Below are positions 9,199 to 17,195 of a DNA stretch of 25,772 nucleotides, piece by piece. Each line of letters opens with the position of its first letter. Within the stretch, counting starts at the first letter, position 1. The stretch covers positions 1 through 25,772 of IMG/VR virus record IMGVR_UViG_3300017605_001043. One strand, 5' to 3'. The DNA is from a virus. A program made the position numbers and the translations under genes. The notes beneath the pieces were generated by a model. The model was given only the letters and a program-made list of their open reading frames with translations. It made no database searches and had not been told where the DNA came from.

Positions 9199-9408
9199 TT
9201 AGAAGCTCCAGCGAGAAATGACAGTCAGAACAAGGCTGGCAACAAAGCCGGCCGCTGCCCCCCAGATGGCGGACTTGGTTTTGAGAATCGCCACGTCCAC
9301 ACGAAGGGCCATGACCTCAACGCGCATCGCGGTGAGCTCGATTTTATTCTCCTCCAAACTGCGCAGGACCAGACGCTGGTATTCGGGCCAGCCGTTCTCG
9401 CCGCTCAT
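9199..9408 (-). CDS. Holin-like / XhlA-like small membrane protein
   Basis: 69 residues. Residues 10-45 form a charged heptad-like helix (LRSLEENKIELTAMRVEVM) and residues 47-65 a single membrane segment (AIWGAAAGFVASLVLTVI) followed by a short basic tail. This layout, a coiled coil and then one C-terminal membrane helix, matches the XhlA-type proteins that act with phage lysis enzymes. Its start overlaps the lysozyme stop (AAATGA), giving an endolysin-holin pair. Holin activity itself is inferred from topology and neighbourhood. Confidence 0.7.
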   Translation of the reverse strand: MSGENGWPEYQRLVLRSLEENKIELTAMRVEVMALRVDVAILKTKSAIWGAAAGFVASLVLTVISRWSF

Positions 9409-9890
9409 TTGACAAGGTCTCCGTAAGCGGTGACTACTGCGTTGATGTAGAGCGGATTCACATGGGCGTCATCCGGACGCCCGGTGTTGTAAGCATCTGC
9501 GATACCCGCAACGGTAATACGGGGGAAGCGATCAAGGATACGACGGTTCATATAGCGGACCACAAGGGGGAGCGCGATGGTGTCGTCGTTTAGATCGGTG
9601 GGCTTCCCATTGAATCCCAGCTCCCGGGCCGTGATGTACATGATCTGCCAGCTTCCAAATGAACAGTGGGCAAGGCAGCCGTATTTCTCGGAGGCGGCCC
9701 GAAGGTCATCTCCGTTGGGAGACTTGTAGTAGAAACCCCCATAGCAATAGGCGGACTCATGCCGGGGACATTCCCGGCGCTCACCTTTTTGACTCTCCAC
9801 CTCGGCAATCGCAACCAGTAGAGCGGCCCCATCGATTCCCTCTGGAACGTGGAGATCAAGGGCGGCCATCTGGACATCTGATTTGTCCAC
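9405..9890 (-). CDS. Lytic transglycosylase / lysozyme-like endolysin
   Basis: Predicted to cut the peptidoglycan glycan strand, either for lysis or entry. From the GTG at 9890 the protein has 161 residues. It carries the SLT-type signatures in order: AIAEVES with candidate catalytic E32, GSWQIM at 79-84 (equivalent of the GxxQI motif) and AYNTG at 133-137. Four cysteines between 40 and 76 could form disulfides. The GTG is preferred because GGAG lies 6 bases upstream and it directly follows the previous stop. Longer in-frame starts (10022, 10136) would read through the 3' end of the upstream gene. The overlapping holin-like gene downstream supports a lysis role; a virion-associated role remains possible. 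Confidence 0.8.
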   Translation of the reverse strand: MDKSDVQMAALDLHVPEGIDGAALLVAIAEVESQKGERRECPRHESAYCYGGFYYKSPNGDDLRAASEKYGCLAHCSFGSWQIMYITARELGFNGKPTDLNDDTIALPLVVRYMNRRILDRFPRITVAGIADAYNTGRPDDAHVNPLYINAVVTAYGDLVK

Positions 9891-9892
9891 AT

Positions 9893-10531
9893 CTAGCTCC
9901 AAGTTGGTGTAAATGGTTCCGGTTCCACCCAAGAGGGCGAAGAGGGCGAGGCGGGGGACCACGCGGAGGAGGTGCCGCCAAATCTTACCCAGATATCCGG
10001 GCGGTAGTCGATTTCTGCCCATAGTGCGGTGACAATTCCCTGTGAGGTGCCGCCCTCGTAGATACCAAACTCGATCATACCGGCCTCGAAATCGGAGACA
10101 TCCCAGATTTGCCCGGTAGTGGGATCGGTGTTCCAAGTCGTAAGTATATCTTGGTAACTGGTCGTGAGGGTAAGCTGGTTGGCGGCGTCCATGATGATGG
10201 TAGAGGGGGCGTTGCGGTAGACAAATAGTTTAGCCACGCCCGTTCCAACACCACCCCGTCTAATCCTCATTCCTACCCGGATGCTATTGATGTGGGTTCC
10301 GAATCCGATACCCAGCGATGCCGGGGAGACCATTTTAAACGACCAGCGTGCGGGGTCGGGAGCGCCTAGACCAAAGGCGATGAAACTATTGTCATCGTCA
10401 TAGGTGGTGGGATCCTCGTCGATTACAAAGGGGGCGAGGGCGATAAGCTGGTTAACACCGCCGCTAGTCACCGTCCCGGTAAGTGGGATGTGGGAACCGT
10501 TTTCAACCGGGTAGAGAGAAGTGACGGCCAT
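9893..10531 (-). CDS. Virion/appendage beta-sandwich protein, unknown
   Basis: 212 residues, rich in Thr, Ser, Gly and aromatic residues, with the alternating pattern of beta-sandwich proteins (for example INSIRVGMRIRRGGVGTG and AGMIEFGIYEG). The C-terminal tail is Ser/Pro/Trp-rich and probably flexible. It starts with ATG overlapping the upstream stop (TAATG). With its two upstream neighbours it forms a run of three beta-rich proteins just before the lysis genes, which suggests tail fibre, appendage or head decoration components. No family recognised. Confidence 0.75.
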   Translation of the reverse strand: MAVTSLYPVENGSHIPLTGTVTSGGVNQLIALAPFVIDEDPTTYDDDNSFIAFGLGAPDPARWSFKMVSPASLGIGFGTHINSIRVGMRIRRGGVGTGVAKLFVYRNAPSTIIMDAANQLTLTTSYQDILTTWNTDPTTGQIWDVSDFEAGMIEFGIYEGGTSQGIVTALWAEIDYRPDIWVRFGGTSSAWSPASPSSPSWVEPEPFTPTWS

Positions 10532-11115
10532 TAGAAGCTCGAAATAATATCACTGGAGACGGCGCCGGGCTCATCGCCGATGACGTAAACTTCGTAAACG
10601 CGGATGAAAAAGTACCCCTGACCGGGAGATCCAGTACCGGTAACCCGCTGTTGCTGTCCACCGATCTTCAGCCGGAGGTTGGTGAGGTCGGGGTAGTTGG
10701 AGCTGGAGAGGGGACTGGGGAATGCAAAGGTGGTTAGAATGCTACTACCTTGCGCTTTCGCCCCAACGAAGGTGGCAACGGCCGTGGTGGGAGCGCCGGC
10801 AGTGTTGGCGTGGCTGATAAATAGCGTAAAGCCCTCTGGGTTGAAATTGGCAATCGCAGTCCCATAGGCTTCTACCACCACGCGAATAACACGGCTAGGA
10901 TAGACAGCGGCAGAGAGATTAGGTGTCCAGCCTGTAAACTCAATGTAGGGAAGCTGGGGGCGGAACCAATATTGGTAATTGGCGGTGGTGTTGGTCATGT
11001 GCCCGAATGTCCCGGTGTTGGAATCGGATCCATCCGGAAGCATATTCAGGGCGATGATGTCGGGTGTGCCCGGCGAGTTGAAAAACGTCGCCGTGGCCGG
11101 CCGGCTAACAGCCAT
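10531..11115 (-). CDS. Virion/appendage beta-rich protein, unknown
   Basis: 194 residues, beta-rich and low in charge. The final strand (GYFFIRVYEVYVIGDEPGA) precedes a short Ser/Asp tail. The N-terminus starts MAVSRPATATFF, similar in style to the next gene (MAVTSLYP), so the two could be distant relatives or partners. A GGAGG site lies 5 bases before the ATG, which overlaps the upstream stop by one base. Probably a structural protein of a receptor-binding or decoration assembly, by position only. Confidence 0.7.
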   Translation of the reverse strand: MAVSRPATATFFNSPGTPDIIALNMLPDGSDSNTGTFGHMTNTTANYQYWFRPQLPYIEFTGWTPNLSAAVYPSRVIRVVVEAYGTAIANFNPEGFTLFISHANTAGAPTTAVATFVGAKAQGSSILTTFAFPSPLSSSNYPDLTNLRLKIGGQQQRVTGTGSPGQGYFFIRVYEVYVIGDEPGAVSSDIISSF

Positions 11116-11858
11116 TAGAGCCTCCGAGCGTAGATGTAAACGATGAGGTCGGCGGTGCTGGTGCCGGTGCTGATGATGTCTAGACCAAGCTCACGGCCCG
11201 CCGCCAGTGTGTAAAAGGTGGTTCCACCGGCGCCATTGTAGAAATCCGTCGCTCCCGCCTTGGTAACCGAATAGTTGCCAGCGGCAGCAAGGGTAGGGCG
11301 ATGGCCGGGCTCGAAAATAGACTGACCGGCAACGGCGAAGCGATCCACGGCGTCGGCGGGCCCTCCTAGGTCTAGGAGATCCACATCAAGGGTACCCGAG
11401 CCGGGGCGGGTTCCCACGACCAACTGGACGGAGTAGATTTCCATATTGCGCGGTGTATCGAAGAGAACCTTCTGACGGCCGCTCGCAAGGGTGCTTCCGA
11501 TTCGGAAAACGATGCTCCCGCTGTGTTTATGGCCGGGGTCGGTTCCTGTGGTAACCCCCGGGGCGGTGAGGGTGGTAGCGTTGGTCATATCGATGACCGT
11601 ATCGGAGCTAAAGTCCACCAGCTTGGTGGAGCGGTCGGAGCGGTAGATATGGGGGCCGCCGTTCGGCCCATAGCCCGCCACATGCTTCCCGTCGTCGTTC
11701 TCTTGTGCATTGCTAACAGGGTCGGCGTTAGCCATGTAGTGACCGCCCTGCTTGGTGCGCTCGCTGGTGTTAACGCGGTCTTCCCGCATTTTGTCATCGC
11801 CGCTGCTAACCTGATCGCCGCTGGCGGGGGTGGTGTTAATCCACTGATTGGCGGACAT
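11115..11858 (-). CDS. Putative tail fibre / appendage protein
   Basis: 247 residues. The N-terminal 45 residues (WINTTPASGDQVSSGDDKM and the following RE/R-rich helix) resemble the short leader seen in many phage tail and appendage proteins, where a Gly-Asp turn leads into a charged helix. Residues 109-114 read GHKHSG, a His-x-His pattern typical of trimeric phage fibre and collar regions that bind metal. The rest is beta-rich and repeats Gly/Thr turns. A GGAGAG site stands 8 bases before the ATG. The receptor-binding role is inferred. Confidence 0.65.
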   Translation of the reverse strand: MSANQWINTTPASGDQVSSGDDKMREDRVNTSERTKQGGHYMANADPVSNAQENDDGKHVAGYGPNGGPHIYRSDRSTKLVDFSSDTVIDMTNATTLTAPGVTTGTDPGHKHSGSIVFRIGSTLASGRQKVLFDTPRNMEIYSVQLVVGTRPGSGTLDVDLLDLGGPADAVDRFAVAGQSIFEPGHRPTLAAAGNYSVTKAGATDFYNGAGGTTFYTLAAGRELGLDIISTGTSTADLIVYIYARRL

Positions 11859-12500
11859 TTAGCGGGCTCTCCAAGTCGTAAGGGGGCCGAGAACGGGGGC
11901 AGCGACCTCATCGCTATCACGGAGGGCTTCCCTGATGCGGTCGAGGCGGGAGGCGATCATTTTGTCCAGCTTGGCTTCCTCACGGAGAGAAGCATCGTTC
12001 TGGTCCATCCAGCTTAGCATTCTGGCAAACGCCCCTTGAATAATGACTTCATCCCACTCTCGGGGGAGGTCGGAGACAGAGGTGGTTGCTGAAAGCGGAG
12101 GAAGGCGCTTCATATAGCGCATCTGGATAACCGTGCTACTGTCATCCGGAGTGGGGGAGAATGTGATATCCCCGCCGTACCAAATGTATTCCCGAGGAGG
12201 ACCGTTGGAAACAGAGCCCTTGCGATCCAACGCCTGATGGGACCGCTGTTTAAGGGGGACGGTGTCGGTGACATTACGGAGAAAAATGGGGTAGACAAAG
12301 TCAGTCGGCCCGATATAGGTAGAGATTCCCTCGGTGAGAACGACGCTGGCGACTCCTTGGTTCTCTGGTAGGAGAATGCTGGTCACAAGGCTGTCATAGG
12401 ACATCTTGACGGCGTCCGTGATAAGGCTATCGACATTGGTGGGGTTACCAATGCGAAACTTAACGTGGGTCTCCATTGTACTGCGCGTAAGGTCGCCCAT
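11859..12500 (-). CDS. Head-tail adaptor (P22 gp4-like)
   Basis: 213 residues. The helical arrangement with an early VDSLITDAVKMSYDSLVTSI helix, a central beta region with FVYPIFLRNV and YIWYGGDITFSP, and a late WDEVIIQGAFARMLSWMDQ helix matches the small adaptors that attach below the portal in short-tailed phages. A charged C-terminal helix would contact the portal. It stands alone after a 30-base gap, with no Shine-Dalgarno site but an extended -10 element just upstream. Known family behaviour: it forms the ring on which the stabilisation protein and tail assemble. Confidence 0.7.
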   Translation of the reverse strand: MGDLTRSTMETHVKFRIGNPTNVDSLITDAVKMSYDSLVTSILLPENQGVASVVLTEGISTYIGPTDFVYPIFLRNVTDTVPLKQRSHQALDRKGSVSNGPPREYIWYGGDITFSPTPDDSSTVIQMRYMKRLPPLSATTSVSDLPREWDEVIIQGAFARMLSWMDQNDASLREEAKLDKMIASRLDRIREALRDSDEVAAPVLGPLTTWRAR

Positions 12501-12506
12501 CGTCTT

Positions 12507-12515
12507 ATTATACCA
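12507..12515 (-). promoter_or_regulatory. Extended -10 promoter element before the adaptor gene
   Basis: On the minus strand the bases read TGGTATAAT, a perfect TATAAT with the TG extension. The end of the element lies 7 bases from the ATG at 12500, so transcription would start at or next to the A of the start codon and give a leaderless message. The adaptor gene has no Shine-Dalgarno site, which fits. No -35 element is evident at the normal distance, as is usual for extended -10 promoters. A chance match is possible. Confidence 0.4.
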
Positions 12516-12530
12516 CTGGTTGGGGTTGGA

Positions 12531-12788
12531 CTACCCGGGTTCCCCGTCTACAATAGGGGCAGGGGGATCAAGAAACCGGATACCCACACGAGCGCCGGTA
12601 TTGGGATCGATAGCGGTTTCGGAGAGCGGGAAGGGAAATCCGGAGCGGGCACAGATGACCCAAGGTTCCTCGGCGGCGCGGCCGGTGATGCCGGAGTCCT
12701 CATCGGGGTCCGGGGCGGAGTCGGCGGGGTTCTCTAGCTGGCTGTCACCAGCGCCCGGCTGGGTAGTATCCCACCAGACGCGAGCCAT
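12531..12788 (-). CDS. Small phage protein with N-terminal RVWWDTT motif, unknown
   Basis: 85 residues, acidic and Pro-rich, low in hydrophobic residues and probably poorly structured except for two short strands near PWVICARSGFPFPL and RVGIRFLDPP. The first nine residues (MARVWWDTT) resemble RIWWDRTG near the start of the 563-residue beta-helix protein, suggesting a shared binding or docking peptide. The start overlaps the upstream stop (TAATG), with AGGA nearby. No function recognised. Confidence 0.65.
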   Translation of the reverse strand: MARVWWDTTQPGAGDSQLENPADSAPDPDEDSGITGRAAEEPWVICARSGFPFPLSETAIDPNTGARVGIRFLDPPAPIVDGEPG

Positions 12789-14731
12789 TAGTCGATCCTG
12801 ATGGGGGGCGAGGGGAGACCGGCGGAAATCCAGACTGGATTGGGCTCGCCCGGCGGCGAGAGTCCATAGTCTTCGTCGGCACCGATTTCATTGCCTGCAC
12901 CGTGAGGACGCGCCTCCCCGTCGATGTCATCCGAGGGCCCGGTAGCATTCCCGGTGTCAAAGGCGGGGTTTCCAACGTTGGGCTTCAGATGGAGATCCCA
13001 GTGACTCTTGAGACCGCTGGCGATATCGAGAAAGAAAGCGGTGGTTGGGGCGCCGTTGTCGGAGCAGACGTTTCCAACCCGGGTGCCGCCGTTGTTGAAG
13101 CCGGCGATGCCAGCACAATTATAGGTGGTTCCGTTGTTGTTTACGATATTCCCGCCCAGATTCTCATTGGTAATGAGATTGCTAATAATGCGGGATGTGC
13201 TGGCATTGGCGGTGATGGTCAGGCCGACGGTGGGGGAGTTTTCCTTGTTGGAACGGACGACGAGGTTGTTGCGAACCACGTAGTCTACGCCCGCGTTCAG
13301 ACCGTCGATCTTGATGCCCCACTTTGTATTATAGACGGTGTTATTCTGGATGATGGCTTCATTTCCGGTGGCACGGGCGAGCTGAACGGAAATGGCGGGC
13401 TGGGAGGCGTTATCCCATCCACGCAGGAACCAGAGCATGTTGTTCTCGATTAGAACATTGTTGGCCGCGTTGGGGTTGTTAAAATGCACCCAGAGCGGGG
13501 GGTCCTGAAACATGCCATTGATGCCACTATCGTAGTTTCCATCAATCTGGCCGAAGATGCGATTTCGGCGGATGGTGATGTCTTTGGTGGTGACGGTGCT
13601 GGCACCGTTGTTCCCGTTGTTGACGTTGATGGCGCCTAGACAACGACCGGAAGATTTATCTACCCGGTAGATCCCCGGACATCCTATGATGTTGTCTTCA
13701 ATGGTAACACCAACGTGGTTGTCTTCAATCGAGATCCCTTGATAGAAGTCCAGCATGGTGTTGCGGCGGAAAATCTTGTTGTAATAATTGAAGTCGTTGC
13801 TGATGATGTCAACGTTGTAGAAAAGGCTGTCTTCTACAATCGAGGAACCCGAGATGGTTCCGTTGTTGTTTCTAAAGGTGCTGGCGCAGGTGTGGTGGAC
13901 GGAGATGTGGCGGAAGGTAACGGTGTCCACCAAGTCGTTGATAAAGAACATGTTACCGCCCTGATCGTAGCAATCTGGATCGGCAACGTTCTGCGCGGAC
14001 CACATCTGCCAAGACATCTTGCGGACTTCGATACCGTCGAAGATGAAATTATTGGGCCCGTGCGTCATGTTCCAAATGTCGGTGGCACCGTAGAAACGCT
14101 CGAAAATAAGGTGACGCACCCCGTCCATATCCCAACGGCCATCGAATGTCCAATAGGAGCGAGCGGCGGCGAAGGTGAGGACACCGCGGACATCCACGGT
14201 GGACTCCGGATAGGCGTTGTTATTGGAGTCGCCGTTTAGAATAACGGTGTCGCAGCTGTCTACGTCGCAGAACGCCTTGACGCTGATGGGGTTTCCAAGG
14301 GTTCCGCTGGACAAAAGGGTAAGCCAGTAGGTACCGCTGGTGGTGAGATTATAGGTAGCAGTGCTGGCGCCATCGCAGGCGTCCGCACAGAGATAGACGT
14401 TGTCGGCTGGAGCGAGCTCTGCTGTCAAAAGGGTTCCTGCACCCCCATCTTGCATGGCGGCGAAGGAGACGCGCTGTGAACCGGGAGGGCGCGTGGAGGT
14501 CTGTTCAGCCAAACCCTCCGGATCAAGGCACCAAGGGTTTGCGGAGCTACCCCGGGGGACGGCGGCGTTGGTACATCCATTGAATCCCACCCCACCGTTA
14601 TCGCAGGCAGAACCTGCCGGGGCGGTGTTGGTGGGCCAGCCGCAGTTGGAGAAGTAGTAATCCGTAGCGAGGGCGGGAGCGGCCCAGCCGGTAAAGATGA
14701 GGAGAAAGAGGAGAACAGCTCGCCTAATCAC
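12788..14731 (-). CDS. Exported right-handed parallel beta-helix protein with Sec signal peptide
   Basis: 647 residues from a GTG that overlaps the previous stop by 8 bases. Residues 1-22 are a clear Sec signal peptide: RR, then the hydrophobic AVLLFLLIFTGWAA, then ALA before T23. The mature part has about 14 cysteines, unlike the virion neighbours, consistent with an oxidising extracytoplasmic setting. The body shows repeated short strands with Asn turns (IIQNNTVYN, VLIENNMLWF, TIEDNIIGC), typical of NosD/pectate-lyase-like beta-helices. The end (DDIDGEARP and EIGADE) resembles the closing motif of bacterial extracellular beta-helix proteins. It could modify or mask the cell surface, act as an exported depolymerase, or be a virion spike with a signal-like N-terminus. 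No catalytic set can be fixed. Confidence 0.75.
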   Translation of the reverse strand: MIRRAVLLFLLIFTGWAAPALATDYYFSNCGWPTNTAPAGSACDNGGVGFNGCTNAAVPRGSSANPWCLDPEGLAEQTSTRPPGSQRVSFAAMQDGGAGTLLTAELAPADNVYLCADACDGASTATYNLTTSGTYWLTLLSSGTLGNPISVKAFCDVDSCDTVILNGDSNNNAYPESTVDVRGVLTFAAARSYWTFDGRWDMDGVRHLIFERFYGATDIWNMTHGPNNFIFDGIEVRKMSWQMWSAQNVADPDCYDQGGNMFFINDLVDTVTFRHISVHHTCASTFRNNNGTISGSSIVEDSLFYNVDIISNDFNYYNKIFRRNTMLDFYQGISIEDNHVGVTIEDNIIGCPGIYRVDKSSGRCLGAINVNNGNNGASTVTTKDITIRRNRIFGQIDGNYDSGINGMFQDPPLWVHFNNPNAANNVLIENNMLWFLRGWDNASQPAISVQLARATGNEAIIQNNTVYNTKWGIKIDGLNAGVDYVVRNNLVVRSNKENSPTVGLTITANASTSRIISNLITNENLGGNIVNNNGTTYNCAGIAGFNNGGTRVGNVCSDNGAPTTAFFLDIASGLKSHWDLHLKPNVGNPAFDTGNATGPSDDIDGEARPHGAGNEIGADEDYGLSPPGEPNPVWISAGLPSPPIRID

Positions 14732-15044
14732 AGTAGATGATCATCGTGGCCGGGGTAGCCCAAGCCGTCCCGATGGCATCCATGTAGAGCCCGCGGCACC
14801 AGATGGGCTTCTCCGGCGTGAAAGTAAACGTATAGCTGGCAGAGTTGACGTTGATGAAGCGGAATTTCACGTCCCCGGAGGCGTTGTCTTCCCGGAGGAC
14901 GATATTCCCCGCCCCCGCCCCGGAGGCTCCCATGACTAGGATCGCCTTGATGGCGATTAGCTCAGGGGTTTTCTTGATCTCCCGCGCACCGGTGGTGTTC
15001 AGGTCGATGACAATTTCCCGAAGTCCGTAAAGGCCGTCAGCCAT
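14724..15044 (-). CDS. Small beta-rich virion-associated protein, unknown
   Basis: 106 residues with regular beta strands (IVIDLNTTG, IKAILVMGASG, VKFRFINVNSASYTFTF, GLYMDAIGTAWATPATMIIY), the pattern of a small beta-sandwich such as a decoration or fibre-cap protein. The junction with the preceding gene contains AGGTAGAAAAATG; the same GTAGAAAAATGGC string stands before the gene at 17798. It lies between the two beta-helix genes and may help one of them attach to the virion. This is inference from position. Confidence 0.7.
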   Translation of the reverse strand: MADGLYGLREIVIDLNTTGAREIKKTPELIAIKAILVMGASGAGAGNIVLREDNASGDVKFRFINVNSASYTFTFTPEKPIWCRGLYMDAIGTAWATPATMIIYCD

Positions 15045-15048
15045 TTTT

Positions 15049-16740
15049 CTACCTGAGAATCACCCAATCTGCGGTGGTGGTGGAGGCGCCGTTGCTGGAC
15101 GTGATGAGGAAGCCGCTCGGATGCTTGAGGGTGACCGAGAAGGTCTCGTTGGCGACGTTGGTGGAGGTGACGGCGACCCGGTAGCTAGAATCCGGCTGGG
15201 TGTTGATGGTCTGGGTGCCGAGCTTGGCGGTGCCGACGGCGGTGGAGCCGCGGTAGTTTTCCTCAAGCGAAAGGGTGGTGGCAGAAACAGCTCGGATACG
15301 GGTCCACGCAGAGTCGGTATCGGTAGAGAGCCTGACAAAATCACCCGGCTTGAAGATGGTATCGAAAGAGACTCCACCAGTTACAGAGGTGGAGACATTG
15401 CTGAAAGAGGCGGCGACCTCAGAGGTGTTGCCCCCGTCGGTGATCAGAAGAATCCGGGCGACGCCAGCCGCGAGGGTAGCTCCACCGGCCTGCCGGCCCG
15501 GTTCAACGGTAGTGAAGCTGCCCACTGCAATGGCGTTCGCGCCCGCGCGCGTCCACCCACCGGCAGAGCTGATATTCCCAGTCCACTTGATGGTCGGGGA
15601 GCCAGAGCCGGCGCTGTGGATAATGTTGCCGCGCTTGTGACCGGTGCCGAGAGTTTCCTTCAGGGAATTCCCAGTTATATAGTGGACCTGAGAGTTATTA
15701 GTAGATGCTAGCTGAAGGACACCAACGGTACCGGTTTTCTGTGTGATGCTGCCCGCCTCGATGAGCAAGTTGTTGCCCGCGAGCGTGAGGGAGGCGGCGG
15801 CAGCGGTGGAATTAATACGGGCAATTAGACAGATACGGCTGCTGGCATCGAAATCGCCAGAGACAACGGCGTGAAGCGTAGTCCCCACCACTTCAACGGA
15901 GTGGCCGCTTCCTACACTCACGCAGCAAACGCCCGTGGACGTAGTGGAGGTATCCTCGGCGTGAAGGTGGGAGCCCCAAATTTGAATGGGCCCGTTGGTC
16001 TGAAGGGCGAAGACCGGGACGGCATTTCCAGCGAACTGCGTGGTATCACTACGCTCACCACGAAGATCCGAGGAGAAAATATGCCACGTCTCGGACGCGG
16101 TACGAATACCGTTGGTGCCTACGAAACGGCTATTGAAGACCTCAATGAGGTTACCGGCCGTGTTGGTCTGTGCCCACACCGAATAGGTGATGGCCGTGCA
16201 CTTCATGGAGTCAAAGCGCACGTCGTCCGTGTTGTCGAGGAGCGCGGCGGTGGAGCTGGCCGTCCCCACGGTGGAGGCATTAGCGCCGGTAAGTGCGTCA
16301 AGCCAGATTCCACGTAGGCAGATATTCGTAGAGCCGGAGAGATCGAGCAGGGTGGAAAGCACGCCGGTCGTATAGACAGAGGAGGCGAAGCGGATTACAG
16401 TGTGCTCAAAGCCCGCCCCCTCTAGATTCACACCCACCGCGGAGGTGAGAGATAGACCGGTGTTCACGGTGTAAAGACCCGGCATAAATCGGACCGTGAC
16501 TGGGTTGGTGGCCGTCCCCCGGGCCTTGGCTGCCGTGAGGGCAGCCTGAATCATGGGGGAGGAGTCTACCGTGCCAATCTGGGGTGTGAGCGGCGGGCTC
16601 ACCCAGATGGTGCGGTTATCGTCGATGACAAACGGGGTACCCGGCTGGACGGTGCTATCCGAGAGACCGGCGACATCAAGACCGGCTCCGGTGCGATCCC
16701 ACCAGATTCGGTCGTAGCGACTAAAGGTAGGGTTACCCAC
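15049..16740 (-). CDS. Tailspike-like parallel beta-helix protein (pectate lyase 3 type)
   Basis: 563 residues from a GTG with GGAGG 6 bases upstream. The N-terminal 60 residues hold RIWWDRTG and an Ile/Val/Pro-rich segment, probably a virion-binding part. Residues about 60-120 show the usual entry of a pectate-lyase-type helix: DSSPMIQAALTAAKARG, FMPGLYTVNTGLSLTS and VNLEGAGFEHTVI. Coils follow to about residue 390, then a beta domain ends the protein. Phage proteins with this fold are commonly tailspikes that bind or cut surface polysaccharide. Its place among capsid decoration genes, before the adaptor, also allows a head-fibre role. Catalytic residues were not identified. Confidence 0.75.
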   Translation of the reverse strand: MGNPTFSRYDRIWWDRTGAGLDVAGLSDSTVQPGTPFVIDDNRTIWVSPPLTPQIGTVDSSPMIQAALTAAKARGTATNPVTVRFMPGLYTVNTGLSLTSAVGVNLEGAGFEHTVIRFASSVYTTGVLSTLLDLSGSTNICLRGIWLDALTGANASTVGTASSTAALLDNTDDVRFDSMKCTAITYSVWAQTNTAGNLIEVFNSRFVGTNGIRTASETWHIFSSDLRGERSDTTQFAGNAVPVFALQTNGPIQIWGSHLHAEDTSTTSTGVCCVSVGSGHSVEVVGTTLHAVVSGDFDASSRICLIARINSTAAAASLTLAGNNLLIEAGSITQKTGTVGVLQLASTNNSQVHYITGNSLKETLGTGHKRGNIIHSAGSGSPTIKWTGNISSAGGWTRAGANAIAVGSFTTVEPGRQAGGATLAAGVARILLITDGGNTSEVAASFSNVSTSVTGGVSFDTIFKPGDFVRLSTDTDSAWTRIRAVSATTLSLEENYRGSTAVGTAKLGTQTINTQPDSSYRVAVTSTNVANETFSVTLKHPSGFLITSSNGASTTTADWVILR

Positions 16741-16751
16741 CGATGACCTCC

Positions 16752-17186
16752 TTAGTCGTTGGCTTCGTCAGTCTGGGGGTAGTCTTTGACCCAGAGGGCG
16801 ATACAAACGGTGAGCCCGGTGGCCACCGTAGATCCGCCCACGTCGGTGAAAACGACGCTAATGAGCTCGCCTTTGGCGACGTTGCGGTTAGCGGTGGCGA
16901 CAGCAGTGATGTCAACAAACTCGCTCGTGTTGGACGGGACGGCACGACCGGTGAAGAGGGCCCCAGTGGTGGTCGTCACATCATAGGTGGGCGAGCCGGT
17001 ATTGGCCGCGGAGGTGGCAGCGGTAACGCCCTGAATACGGCAATCAAAGGGCGCACGGCAGCTCACCGTATGGGTGGCGTCAACAGTGCCCGCCGGTCCC
17101 CCAAGGGTGAACAAAAGGGGAACCACGCTTCCAGTGGAAGGACCACGGTTCGGACTACGAGTGAGAGTACGATCTCCGAAGGCCAT
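16752..17186 (-). CDS. Putative capsid decoration protein
   Basis: 144 residues, rich in Thr, Val, Ala and Gly with few charged residues, reading as a beta-sandwich (VVPLLFTLGGPAGTV, ISVVFTDVGGSTVATGLTV, CIALWVKDYP). Two genes after the major capsid protein and directly before the beta-helix gene, it is a candidate head decoration or cement protein, or an adaptor for the spike. AAAGGA lies 6 bases before the ATG. No family recognised with certainty. Confidence 0.7.
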   Translation of the reverse strand: MAFGDRTLTRSPNRGPSTGSVVPLLFTLGGPAGTVDATHTVSCRAPFDCRIQGVTAATSAANTGSPTYDVTTTTGALFTGRAVPSNTSEFVDITAVATANRNVAKGELISVVFTDVGGSTVATGLTVCIALWVKDYPQTDEAND

Positions 17187-17195
17187 TGGTTTCCT

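Noticed and set aside
9891-10136. N-terminal extension of the lysozyme (starts at 10136 or 10022), including a possible membrane segment
   Set aside because: It reads through the 3' end of a well-formed gene and lacks ribosome sites; the GTG at 9890 has GGAG at good spacing.
13780-13815. TTGACA with AATTAT at 17 bases inside the signal-peptide beta-helix gene
   Set aside because: The -10 match is poor (4 of 6) and it lies deep in coding sequence.
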